Below, in pieces: positions 7,862 to 14,867 of a stretch of DNA of 18,522 bases. The notes below the pieces were generated by a model. That model was not told the DNA's origin. It was given only the letters and a program-made list of their open reading frames with translations, and did not search any database. Within the stretch, counting starts at the first letter, position 1, and every line of letters starts with the position of its first letter. Source of the stretch: Acidithiobacillus_B sp049965315 (GTDB taxonomy: Bacteria > Pseudomonadota > Gammaproteobacteria > Acidithiobacillales > Acidithiobacillaceae); the NCBI RefSeq assembly GCF_049965315.1, contig NZ_JBMFWL010000038.1:1-18522 (forward strand). The letters are read 5' to 3'. A program made the position numbers and the translations under genes.

Positions 7862-7889
7862 AACAAATACGCCCCGCACAGGGCGGGGC
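7862..7889 (-). terminator. Hairpin with T-rich run after sqr, abutting the rluB start
   Basis: On the minus strand the 7-bp stem GCCCCGC-CCTGT-GCGGGGC (7871-7889) is followed by GTATTTGTT, a short T-rich run, and then directly by the rluB ATG. It lies 23 bases after the sqr stop codon. It fits an intrinsic terminator or attenuator that ends sqr transcripts and limits read-through into rluB. The T run is broken by A and G residues, so termination may be partial. Confidence 0.5.
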
Positions 7890-7912
7890 GCTCCTCTGAA
7901 GTGGAAAGCCGT

Positions 7913-9214
7913 TCAGGACGCCTTACGCTGTCCCTCGTCCTTCAGGCGGGTGATGCCCAACATCTTGAAGAGCACCTTTTCATAAAAGGGCTCGGAAACG
8001 CCGATTTTCATTTTGCGGATGAAGTACTTCTCGAAGGCCACCTTGGCCAGATGCACCCAGCGCCCTTCGGCAAACCAATCCACCGTGCGCGGCTTGAGTT
8101 GCGGCAAGGCCACGAAGGCGGCGCCGCGGTCACCCATATCGGCAAAGCAGACGGCATTCCAGGTACCCATGGTCTGGTTCCCGGTCTTGCCTTCCAGATC
8201 CGCCTTGATATTCGCTACCGCAGCCGCCACCATGGACTCGATCATGTAACCGGTCTTGGGCGCACCCGTAGGCACCGGCGTCTGCTCTACCGGGGGAATG
8301 GCGATGGCAATCCCTGCGGCAAAGATGTTGCGGTACTTCTTGCTGCGCTGGTATTCATCCACCAGCACGAAGCCGCCGGGATTGCACAGCCCCTCCACGC
8401 CGGCCACGGCCGGGACGCCCTTGAACGCCGGGATCATCATGGAAAACTTGAAGGGCAGCACCATTTCCTTGACCGTCTCGCCCTTGTCGTTTACCTGGGT
8501 GACATACATCTTGTGGTCTTCCACCTTGGTGACCTTGCAATTGGTGTAGGCTTCAAAGCCTTCTTCCTTCAGCCCCCGGGTCAGGATGGTCTGGGAATCA
8601 CCCACTCCCTGGATGCCCAGATGGCCCAGGAAGGGCTCGCTGGTCACGAAGGTCATGGACGGGATCTTGTCGCGCAACCCCCGCTTTTTCAGGTCGCTGG
8701 CCACGATCAGGGCATACTCGTAAGCGGGGCCAAAGCAGCTTGCCCCGGCCATGGCGCCCATGACGATGGGGCCCGGCTCGCGCAACAGCTCCTGATAGGA
8801 CTTGTAGGCCGCTTCGGCATGATCCAGGGTACACACCGACTGCACCTGGCCTTCATGGGGATCGGAGCCGGGCACGTTTTCAAAGGCCAGTTTGGGACCG
8901 GTAGTGATGAACAGGTAGTCGTAATGGACCTTGCTGCCATCGGCCAGGTCGATCTGATTGGCCTCGGCGTCGATCCGATCGGCGCGCTGCGCAATGAAGT
9001 GGATGCCTTTGCGCTCCACGTAGGGTTTGATGGGAAAGGACACGTCGTCGCGCTCTTTCCAGCCGACGCCCACCCAGGGGTTGGAAGGGACAAATTGAAA
9101 ATAATCGTTGGCGCTGATCAGCGTCACCTCGTGGGCCGACCCGAGGGCCGCCTTCATCTCATAGGCGGCCGGCATTCCCCCGGTCCCTGCTCCCAGAATC
9201 ACGACATGTGCCAT
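7913..9214 (-). CDS. sqr: Sulfide:quinone oxidoreductase (SQR, type I)
   Basis: SQR is a membrane-associated flavoprotein that oxidises sulfide to polysulfur and passes electrons to ubiquinone. The 433-residue product closely resembles the crystallised Acidithiobacillus ferrooxidans SQR as I remember it, almost collinear from MAHVVILGAGTGGMPAAYEM to the C-terminus. The N-terminal GAGTGG motif binds FAD. Cys128, Cys160 (GASCFGPAYEYA) and Cys356 (WNAVCFADMGDRG) fall at the numbers of the three functional cysteines of the A. ferrooxidans enzyme. The final 50 or so residues, basic and amphipathic, fit the monotopic membrane anchor. The start has AGGAG at 9224-9228, nine bases upstream. The gene has its own promoter region and a following hairpin, and interrupts the scpB-rluB neighbourhood. 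It is the only clear energy-metabolism gene in its block. Confidence 0.97.
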   Translation of the reverse strand: MAHVVILGAGTGGMPAAYEMKAALGSAHEVTLISANDYFQFVPSNPWVGVGWKERDDVSFPIKPYVERKGIHFIAQRADRIDAEANQIDLADGSKVHYDYLFITTGPKLAFENVPGSDPHEGQVQSVCTLDHAEAAYKSYQELLREPGPIVMGAMAGASCFGPAYEYALIVASDLKKRGLRDKIPSMTFVTSEPFLGHLGIQGVGDSQTILTRGLKEEGFEAYTNCKVTKVEDHKMYVTQVNDKGETVKEMVLPFKFSMMIPAFKGVPAVAGVEGLCNPGGFVLVDEYQRSKKYRNIFAAGIAIAIPPVEQTPVPTGAPKTGYMIESMVAAAVANIKADLEGKTGNQTMGTWNAVCFADMGDRGAAFVALPQLKPRTVDWFAEGRWVHLAKVAFEKYFIRKMKIGVSEPFYEKVLFKMLGITRLKDEGQRKAS

Positions 9215-9313
9215 TGCTGTATGCTCCTCGCTGAATACTGCTTGTGCTGGATAATCCGGCTACCTGATCATTCGAGCCGCGCCCGTATTACTCGCCCCTT
9301 TTTTGTATTGGGG

Positions 9314-9342
9314 AGTATAGCAAATCTCGTGGATGATGATAG
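9314..9342 (-). promoter_or_regulatory. Candidate sqr promoter (extended -10)
   Basis: On the minus strand an extended -10 element TGCTATACT has its hexamer at 9314-9319. At 17 bases upstream the -35 position (9337-9342) reads CTATCA, a poor match to TTGACA. The DNA further upstream (about 9343-9395) is strikingly AT-rich for this window and could act as an UP element. A start near 9307 would give a leader of about 90 bases before sqr. A weak -35 with an extended -10 is typical of activated or regulated promoters. Confidence 0.5.
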
Positions 9343-9352
9343 ATTTTATCAT
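9336..9352. promoter_or_regulatory. Perfect dyad at the sqr -35 region, possible operator
   Basis: ATGATA (9336-9341) and TATCAT (9347-9352) form a perfect inverted repeat with a five-base spacer GATTT. It covers the -35 position of the sqr promoter, where an activator or repressor would act. The AT-only context makes chance symmetry more likely, and no matching regulator gene is present in the window. Confidence 0.35.
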
Positions 9353-9393
9353 TAGAATATAGTTATTTGCCCATATACTTTATGAATGATTCT

Positions 9394-9960
9394 TTACTCC
9401 GCGACCTTTGCCGATGACGACAGGGCGCCCGCCTTTTCATCCCGGATCACTTCCAACTCGGGCAAGGCACCCAGGGTAGGCAGGGCGAAGTAGGCCAGGA
9501 AGGCATCGGTGGTAGCCCACAATGCCGGACGGCCGGGGGTATCCCGATGCCCGACCACGTCAATCCAGCCGCGCTCCTGGAGCTGACGCAGCACCTGCGC
9601 CCCCAGGGTCACGCCGCGCCACTGTTCTATCTCCGGGCGCGTGATGGGCTGACGATAGGCGATTACGGCGAGGGTTTCCAGCACGGCCCGGGATAGGCGG
9701 CGCGGCCCCTGGGCGTGCAGACGCAGCAACCAGGGAGTGTAGCGTGGATGGATGTGCAACTGATAGCCACCGGCCACCTCGCGCAATACGAGCGGTCCCG
9801 AGCCCTGCACCAGCAAGCCCTGCAGGGCCGCCTCCCAGTCATCGCCGTCCTCCTCGGCAACAAAGACCGCCGCCAGTTGCTCCCTGGTCAGCGGCGTGTC
9901 GCTGGACAAGAACAGGGCCAGCAACTGATCCTGCATGAGATTCCGGGACGCGGCCATCAT
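9394..9960 (-). CDS. scpB: Segregation and condensation protein B
   Basis: ScpB is a kleisin-interacting subunit of the SMC-ScpA-ScpB chromosome condensation complex. The 188-residue product has the ScpB winged-helix organisation. Recognisable stretches are EQLAAVF, GGYQLHIHPRYTPWLLRL, SRAVLETLAVIAYRQPITRPEIEQWRGV, and a second winged helix with LQERGWIDVVGHRDTPGRPALWATTDAFLAYF. I chose ATG 9960 because it overlaps the scpA stop in the classic ATGA arrangement; the open frame upstream to 10224 lies within scpA and is not ScpB-like. A second ATG follows directly at 9957. About 180 AT-rich bases separate it from sqr, so scpB probably ends the first transcription segment of the minus-strand group, although no GC hairpin is seen after it. 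Confidence 0.94.
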   Translation of the reverse strand: MMAASRNLMQDQLLALFLSSDTPLTREQLAAVFVAEEDGDDWEAALQGLLVQGSGPLVLREVAGGYQLHIHPRYTPWLLRLHAQGPRRLSRAVLETLAVIAYRQPITRPEIEQWRGVTLGAQVLRQLQERGWIDVVGHRDTPGRPALWATTDAFLAYFALPTLGALPELEVIRDEKAGALSSSAKVAE

Positions 9961-10781
9961 GGCGCCAGCACCGCCCATTCGCCCCCTTCCGTACTCGCCA
10001 AGAGCAATGAGCGCTGGCGCAAGAGTTCGAGAATGGCCAATAGCGCCATGGCCAGACGCAGGCGATTGCCCTCCCGGGGCAGCAGGGCGGGCAACGGCCA
10101 TGGCTCCCGGCGCGCGGTGCAAAGCTGCAGGATATCTGCCATGCACTGGCGCAAGGCCAGTTCGGCGATGGGCAGGTGGTGCTGGATCGCCGCGCGGCGC
10201 AAGCGGCCCTGTATTCCCCGCCAAGTCTGCACCAGGTCGGGAAGGGTGGCCGCCGCCAGAGGGACAGGCAGCGGATCATGGGCAACGGCCAGCGCCGGCC
10301 AGAAGTCGCGCCCGGCCTGGGGAAGGCGGTCCAGGGCCTGGGCGGCGGCCTGCACCACGGCGAGGGCCTCAAGCCGGCGCGCCAATTCCAGGCGCGGATC
10401 CATTTCCTCGTCATCGGCGCTGGGCGGAACCGGCAGGAGCATGCGCGCCTTGATCTCCGCCAGCCACGCCGCCATCAGCAGATATTCCGCGGCCAGTTCC
10501 AGATTGCGCCGCCGCGCCTCTTCCAGATAGTGCAGATATTGGCGCGTGACCTCCGCCACCGGGATATCGCGGATATCCATGCGATTGCGGCGAATCAGCC
10601 AGAGCAGCAGATCAAGGGGGCCGGAGAAGGCGTCGAGAAAGACTTCCAGCGCATCGGGCGGAATATAGAGCCCTTCCGGAATCACCCCCAGATCCACCCC
10701 CTTGACCTGCGCGGGAAGCCCTTCGGGGCGCCCGACCATGGGACCGGACGCCTGCCCCGCTTCAGGGTAGTGCGCGGCCAT
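9957..10781 (-). CDS. scpA: Segregation and condensation protein A (kleisin)
   Basis: ScpA is the kleisin that bridges SMC heads and binds ScpB during chromosome segregation. The 274-residue product carries the family signature LDAFSGPLDLLLWLIRRNRMDIRDIPVAEVTRQY, seen in pieces near residues 50-85, then ELAAEYLLMAAWLAEIKARMLLP. The C-terminal winged-helix region follows. ATG 10781 overlaps the end of trpS by 20 bases. ATG 10739 (260 residues) is a workable alternative and keeps the full signature. Neither has a strong ribosome binding site, which fits translational coupling to trpS. It overlaps scpB by four bases. The trpS-scpA-scpB-rluB order is common in proteobacteria. Confidence 0.93.
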   Translation of the reverse strand: MAAHYPEAGQASGPMVGRPEGLPAQVKGVDLGVIPEGLYIPPDALEVFLDAFSGPLDLLLWLIRRNRMDIRDIPVAEVTRQYLHYLEEARRRNLELAAEYLLMAAWLAEIKARMLLPVPPSADDEEMDPRLELARRLEALAVVQAAAQALDRLPQAGRDFWPALAVAHDPLPVPLAAATLPDLVQTWRGIQGRLRRAAIQHHLPIAELALRQCMADILQLCTARREPWPLPALLPREGNRLRLAMALLAILELLRQRSLLLASTEGGEWAVLAP

Positions 10782-11973
10782 GATCCAGGCGCATGGCGCT
10801 GCGCACCTTTTCCAGGGTCTCCGCAGCCCTGGCCCTGGCCCGCAGCGCACCCGCCTCAACGATCTCGCGCAACTGTGCAGGGCGCGCCGCCCAATACTCG
10901 GCGCGTTCGCGGATGGGTGCCTGTTCGGCCAGTACCGCATCAATCACCGGCTGTTTGCAATCCAGGCAGCCGATCCCCGCCGTGGTGCAGCCCTCCCAGA
11001 CCCAGGCCCGCGTTTCCGGGCCGGAGTAGACCTGATGAAACTCCCATACGGGGCATTTTTCCGGGTTGCCGGGATCATTGCGCCGCACCCGCGCCGGGTC
11101 CGTGGGCATGGCCCGGATCTTCTTGCCCACCTCCTCCGGCAGTTCCCGCAAGGGAATGGTGTTGCCATAGGATTTGCTCATCTTTTGCCCATCCAGGCCG
11201 GGCATTTTTGCCGCCTCCGTCAGGAGCGCCCGGGGCTCGATGAGGATCTCGCGTCCCCGGCCCTCGAGATGGGCCAGCAGTTGCGCACGCAGGGCGTCGC
11301 TGAGACTCGCCTGGGCCTGCAGAAAACCCTGGGCCTCGGCCACGGCCGCCCCATCGCCTTCCTGTTGGTAACGTTCGCGCAAGCCGAGATAGGCCCGGGC
11401 CGCCTTCTTGCCCATGGCCTGCAGACCCTTTTCCACCTGCGCCGGGGCATCCGGATCCCGTCCGTAGAGGCTATTGAAGCGGCGCGCCAGTTCGCGGGTG
11501 ATCTCCAGGTGGGCCACCTGATCGGCCCCCACCGGCACCTGGCGCGCGCCGTAGAGCAGGATATCGGCACTCATCAGCAGGGGATAGCCGAGAAAACCGA
11601 AGGTGGCCAGATCGCGATCGCGCAGCTTTTCCTGCTGATCCTTGAAGCTCGGCACCCGCTCCAGCCAGGACAGCGGCGTGAGCATACCCAGCAGCAGCGC
11701 CAACTCCGCATGTTGCGGCACCTGCGACTGGATGAAGATGGTCGCCCGCTCCGGATCGATGCCCACCGCCAGCCATTCCACCACGAGATCCCAGACGGCC
11801 GCGCTGATCCCCTCGGCTGTCTCGTAATGGGTGGTCAGGGCGTGCCAATCGGCCACGAAGAAGAAACAGTCGTGCGCCTCCTGCAGACGCAGCCAGTTTT
11901 TCAGCACGCCGTGATAATGCCCCAAATGCAGGCGCCCCGTGGGGCGCATCCCGGAGACGATGATTTCACCCAT
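10762..11973 (-). CDS. trpS: Tryptophanyl-tRNA synthetase with four-cysteine motif
   Basis: This class I synthetase charges tRNA-Trp. The 403-residue product has the HIGH-type motif HLGHYHG (16-22), the active-site segment GYPLLMSADILLYGA, VPVGADQVAHLE, and KMSKS (264-268). An extra stretch of about 70 residues (roughly 175-245) sits before KMSKS and makes it longer than E. coli TrpRS (334). Cys307, Cys329, Cys336 and Cys339 form C-x21-C-x6-C-x2-C. This resembles the C-x22-C-x6-C-x2-C motif that holds a [4Fe-4S] cluster in Thermotoga maritima TrpRS. ATG 11973 shares its A with the upstream protease stop, and GGTGG lies at a suitable distance upstream; a GTG directly before it is an alternative start. 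The 3' end overlaps scpA. Confidence 0.96.
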   Translation of the reverse strand: MGEIIVSGMRPTGRLHLGHYHGVLKNWLRLQEAHDCFFFVADWHALTTHYETAEGISAAVWDLVVEWLAVGIDPERATIFIQSQVPQHAELALLLGMLTPLSWLERVPSFKDQQEKLRDRDLATFGFLGYPLLMSADILLYGARQVPVGADQVAHLEITRELARRFNSLYGRDPDAPAQVEKGLQAMGKKAARAYLGLRERYQQEGDGAAVAEAQGFLQAQASLSDALRAQLLAHLEGRGREILIEPRALLTEAAKMPGLDGQKMSKSYGNTIPLRELPEEVGKKIRAMPTDPARVRRNDPGNPEKCPVWEFHQVYSGPETRAWVWEGCTTAGIGCLDCKQPVIDAVLAEQAPIRERAEYWAARPAQLREIVEAGALRARARAAETLEKVRSAMRLDHGRALP

Positions 11974-12632
11974 CACATTCCACCCATCTGCAGAAACAGA
12001 CTACGCAAGAGGAAAAAAACCGGCCCCATCACCGTCCCCAAAACTCCGGTGAAAAGCAGCACGATCAGAATGATGAAGCCGTAGGGTTCGAGGCGGCTGA
12101 GGGCGTCGCTGGCCGCTCCGGGCAGCAGGCCCACGGCCACCCGCCCGCCATCCAGGGGCGGAATGGGGATCATGTTGAGGATCATGAGGATCAGATTGAT
12201 GCTGATCCCCGCCACGCCCATGAGCTGCATGGGCTCACTGATATAGGCCAACGGACCGGGCAGATGCGCGCCGATCCACAACACCAGGGTCCAGAAAAAG
12301 GTCATGAGCAGATTGGCGGCGGGACCGGCCAGGGCCACCAGGACCATATCGCGCTTGGGATTGTGCAAACCGGCGAAGTTGACCGGGACCGGCTTGGCAT
12401 AGCCGAAGAGAAAGGGCGAACCCAGCAGCAAGAGCAACGCCGGCAGCAAGATGGTCCCGAAGGGATCGATATGCTTCAGCGGATTGAGGGTCAGCCGGCC
12501 CATGAGCATGGCCGTGGGGTCGCCATGTTTCCAGGCCACATAACCGTGGGCCACCTCGTGGACGGTGATGGCGAAAATCACCGGGATGGACCAGATGGCA
12601 ACGACTTTGATGAACTGCGCGGTATCTAACAT
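11973..12632 (-). CDS. Site-2 protease family (M50) membrane metalloprotease
   Basis: The 219-residue integral membrane protein is an M50/S2P-class zinc metalloprotease homologue. The zinc motif HEVAH has His25, Glu26 and His29 inside the first membrane helix (FAITVHEVAHGYVA). The third-ligand motif NMIPIPPLDGG (Asp161) and AGPAANLL (102-109) are intact, so it is probably active. About five or six membrane segments are present. It has no PDZ or CBS domain, so it is the minimal rhomboid-sized type and not RseP. Members of this subgroup commonly sit beside trpS and scpA, and their substrates are unknown. The start matches family N-termini. No Shine-Dalgarno site is at a normal distance, but an extended -10 box lies just upstream, so a leaderless transcript is possible. 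The stop overlaps the trpS start. Confidence 0.92.
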   Translation of the reverse strand: MLDTAQFIKVVAIWSIPVIFAITVHEVAHGYVAWKHGDPTAMLMGRLTLNPLKHIDPFGTILLPALLLLLGSPFLFGYAKPVPVNFAGLHNPKRDMVLVALAGPAANLLMTFFWTLVLWIGAHLPGPLAYISEPMQLMGVAGISINLILMILNMIPIPPLDGGRVAVGLLPGAASDALSRLEPYGFIILIVLLFTGVLGTVMGPVFFLLRSLFLQMGGM

Positions 12633-12638
12633 GAGCGG

Positions 12639-12647
12639 AGTATAACA
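12639..12647 (-). promoter_or_regulatory. Extended -10 box directly before the M50 protease start
   Basis: TGTTATACT on the minus strand matches the extended -10 consensus TGnTATAAT except for one base. Its last base is six bases from the ATG at 12630-12632, so a normal start point would fall on the A of the start codon. The -35 position reads close to TCCAAT, a poor match. The same element type, TGCTATACT, occurs before sqr. Confidence 0.35.
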
Positions 12648-12698
12648 ACCTCCCCGGGGAAATTGGAAAACTCCTGGCCGCTCTGCGCGGCATCCCTC

Positions 12699-13334
12699 CT
12701 AGGAGGCGGAGGGCAGCCCCAGCCGTGCCGGATCCCCAGCGCCCTCGCGCACGATCCGGGCCGGCCAGGCCAGCAGATCCACCACGGTGGAGCAGAGCGT
12801 GCTGCCCGGACCGCTCAGCAGGACCAGATCCACTTGCCGCCCCATCTCCGCGCAAATGCGTTCGGGATCCGTCAGCGCCTCCGCATCTCCGGGCAACTGC
12901 AGGGTGGAACTCATGAGCGGCTCCCCCAGGCCGTCCAGCAGGGCGCGGCACAGGGGATGGTCTGGCAGGCGCACGCCAATACTGCGTTTGCGCGGATCGG
13001 CCAGACGCCGGGGCACATCATGGGTGGCCGGAAGGATGAAGGTATAAGGCCCGGGGAGGGCCCGGCGCAGCAGGGCAAAGGCACGGTCATCCAGCTTGGC
13101 GTATTCCGCCAGTTGGGAGATGCTGGAAAACAATAGGGAAAGGTCATGCTGGAGATCGAGCTGGCGGATCCGGCGCAAGCGCTCCTGAGCCTCCCGGGCA
13201 TCGATCATGCAGCCCAAGGCATAACAGGTATCCGTAGGATAGACCAGGAGACCGCCGCCGCGCAGAACGTCCAGCGCCTGCGCCAGCAGACGGGCTTGGG
13301 GATTGACCGGATGTATGTTCAGACAAAGACCCAC
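12699..13334 (-). CDS. yciO: YciO/YrdC/Sua5 family protein (YciO type)
   Basis: The 211-residue protein is a YrdC/Sua5-fold member, the fold that makes threonylcarbamoyl-AMP for tRNA t6A. It matches E. coli YciO (206 residues) best: NIHPVNPQ at the N-terminus, VYPTDTCYALGC, RIRQLDLQHDLSLL, PGPYTFILPAT, RSIGVRLPDHPLCRALL, GEPLMSSTLQLPGD and VVDLL...IVREGAGD. YciO is a paralogue of TsaC whose physiological role is less clear. It should not be assumed to be the essential t6A enzyme. I chose GTG 13334 because GGAGGAG lies six bases upstream and the first residues then line up with E. coli YciO. An upstream in-frame GTG at 13358 lacks such a site. The gene begins the minus-strand group. Confidence 0.92.
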   Translation of the reverse strand: MGLCLNIHPVNPQARLLAQALDVLRGGGLLVYPTDTCYALGCMIDAREAQERLRRIRQLDLQHDLSLLFSSISQLAEYAKLDDRAFALLRRALPGPYTFILPATHDVPRRLADPRKRSIGVRLPDHPLCRALLDGLGEPLMSSTLQLPGDAEALTDPERICAEMGRQVDLVLLSGPGSTLCSTVVDLLAWPARIVREGAGDPARLGLPSAS

Positions 13335-13479
13335 TATCAACTCCTCCGATAACGGCACGAATCATGGCCAGCGGGCGGCAGGCAACCAAGAACCTATCCC
13401 TGGCGGCCCGATGATACGCCGCAGTCCCGCTTCCACCAAAGCGCTCCCCGGACCACAGAAGGCCGGCCAGGCAGGAATT

Positions 13480-13508
13480 TTGGTGTTCCCTGGCAAAAGA
13501 CGTATAGT
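13480..13508 (+). promoter_or_regulatory. Candidate promoter of the di-iron protein gene
   Basis: A -10 box TATAGT (13503-13508) has TTGGTG (13480-13485) 17 bases upstream as a weak -35. It would give a leader of about 130 bases before the ATG at 13646. The 13335-13645 gap lies between divergently transcribed genes. Apart from this site I see no gene or strong hairpin in it. Confidence 0.3.
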
Positions 13509-13645
13509 TGACGGTCAGGCCGCGCCCACCATTGTGGCATTTGCCCGCAATGCCGGAAACGGCGCGCCGCCTTTGCGCAGGCGATAGTGATGTGGACGTC
13601 CGTTACGCCGCCGACAAGCAATAACCGCGTTGAGGAGAAGATACC

Positions 13646-14470
13646 ATGCCCGCAAACAGCACGCGCCCCCTCTGGTCCCTGGCGGACATTCCCTATGGTG
13701 CCATCGATCTCCAGAAAATAGCCGCCGAGACCGACTGGTTTTATCTCCTGGCCGGGGCCTCTTTTGTCGAAATCCTCTCCGACCTCTACACCCGCAATCT
13801 GGTCAGCTATTATGCCGGCGACGAAGAAGCCATTGCCTGGCTGGAAACGGAGTGGGAAATGGAGGAAATGCAGCATGGGCGTGCCTTGCGCCAGTATGTG
13901 GCGACCGTGTGGCCGGATTTTGACTGGGAGCGGGCCTTTGCCGGCTTTCGCCAGGACTACAGCCCCTATTGCCGCCCCGAGTTGCTGGGCCCCAGCCGCG
14001 CCCTGGAAATGGCGGCGCGCTGCGTCGTGGAAACCGGGACATCGAGCTTTTATGCCATGATCCAGGCGGCCAGCCCTGAACCGGTGTTGGCCCAGCTTGC
14101 CAGCCGCATCCGTAATGACGAGGTGCATCATTACAAGTATTTCTACCGGTTTTTTCGCCATTATCAGGAGCAGGAAAACAACTCCCGTTGGCGGATTGGC
14201 CGGGAATTGTGGCGGCGGGTGGCCGAAGTCGACCAGGAGGACGCCTATCTGGCCATCAAGAATGTCTTCCAGGTGCGTAACCCCGGAATGCCCTTTTCCC
14301 ACGATGATTTTGAACAATTCCGGGGGCGCATGAGCGTCTGGGTCCGGCGCTATTACCCCTTCGACATGGCCCTCAAGATGCTGCTCAAGCCCGTGGATTT
14401 GCCCCCGACCCTGCAAAAGGCCGCCCTGCCCCTCCTAACGCGGGGGGCAAGGCGGCTGGTGGCCGCGTAA
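13646..14470 (+). CDS. Ferritin-like di-iron protein, acyl-ACP-desaturase-like
   Basis: The 274-residue protein is largely helical and carries two ExxH motifs of a carboxylate-bridged di-iron centre. The likely ligands are Glu42 (SFVEILSD), Glu74 and His77 (EEMQHGRAL), Glu129 (VVETGTSSFY), and Glu159 and His162 (NDEVHHYKYF). Spacing and wording (W-x2-EE-x2-H-G, ET-x2-S, DE-x2-H) resemble plant and actinobacterial acyl-ACP desaturases. The overall match is distant and the protein is shorter than plant enzymes. It could be a desaturase, another di-iron oxygenase or oxidase, or a stress protein; I cannot pick the substrate. There is no signal peptide, so it is cytosolic. AGGAG near 13633 lies at good distance from the ATG. 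It appears monocistronic and ends at a terminator shared with the convergent lipoprotein gene. Confidence 0.82.
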   Translation: MPANSTRPLWSLADIPYGAIDLQKIAAETDWFYLLAGASFVEILSDLYTRNLVSYYAGDEEAIAWLETEWEMEEMQHGRALRQYVATVWPDFDWERAFAGFRQDYSPYCRPELLGPSRALEMAARCVVETGTSSFYAMIQAASPEPVLAQLASRIRNDEVHHYKYFYRFFRHYQEQENNSRWRIGRELWRRVAEVDQEDAYLAIKNVFQVRNPGMPFSHDDFEQFRGRMSVWVRRYYPFDMALKMLLKPVDLPPTLQKAALPLLTRGARRLVAA

Positions 14471-14479
14471 CAGGATTGC

Positions 14480-14520
14480 AAAACGGTCGGGCCGCTCTCC
14501 TCGACGAGGCGCGGCCCGAC
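14480..14520. terminator. Bidirectional hairpin terminator
   Basis: A perfect 10-bp stem, GTCGGGCCGC (14486-14495) with GCGGCCCGAC (14511-14520), encloses a 15-base loop that can itself pair in part. On the minus strand it is followed by CGTTTTGC, so it works best as terminator for the lipoprotein gene ending at 14539. It also lies 15 bases after the di-iron gene stop at 14470. Confidence 0.7.
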
Positions 14521-14538
14521 AAACTGCAGATCCATCCC

Positions 14539-14763
14539 TTACAGCTTGTTCATGAGGGCTCCCACGGAGGCGCCGACGGCACCGCCGACGGCCGCCCCCA
14601 CCGCCGGATTGCCGCCGGCCACGGCTCCCAGCACCGCGCCGCCCGCGGCTCCGATGGCACCGCCGCTCAAGGCCCGCTGCTGGGTAGGCGTCATGGACGC
14701 ACATCCGCTGCCCAAGGCCACTACGCCACCAGCCAAAGCCAAGGCTAGAATTTTACGCTTCAC
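14539..14763 (-). CDS. Small glycine-zipper lipoprotein
   Basis: The 74-residue product starts with a basic n-region (VKRK), a hydrophobic stretch and GSGC at residues 18-21, a slightly non-canonical lipobox, so Cys21 would be lipidated after cleavage. The mature part is mostly a glycine zipper: GGAIGAAGGAVLGAVAGG and then GAAVGGAVGASVGALM. This resembles the Gly-zipper/YMGG-like families of outer-membrane lipoproteins. I chose GTG 14763 because GAGGAGG lies five bases upstream and the signal peptide then begins properly. The open frame further upstream is not signal-like. It is the third of three small exported proteins on this strand, 104 bases after the previous one. Specific function is unknown; glycine zippers promote membrane helix packing or oligomers. 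Confidence 0.8.
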   Translation of the reverse strand: MKRKILALALAGGVVALGSGCASMTPTQQRALSGGAIGAAGGAVLGAVAGGNPAVGAAVGGAVGASVGALMNKL

Positions 14764-14867
14764 ACGACCCTCCTCTGCCTGATTTTGATAAGCGACTGCC
14801 CAAGGGCAACGCTTCCATGCGTTCCAGCCATGCCCCCGGAGAATCCATTTCCTACTGGTCAAGGCGC

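Noticed and set aside
7406..9355. 649-codon plus-strand frame opposite sqr and rluB
   Set aside because: Antisense to sqr and rluB, both of which have intact catalytic residues; His/Gly-rich shadow.
9961..10224. N-terminal extension of scpB
   Set aside because: The extra 88 residues lie inside scpA in another frame and are not ScpB-like; the ATGA overlap start at 9960 is far better.
14784..14812. Small GCCC/GGGC hairpin between the secreted protein and lipoprotein genes
   Set aside because: Stem too short and no clean T run, so not a credible terminator.
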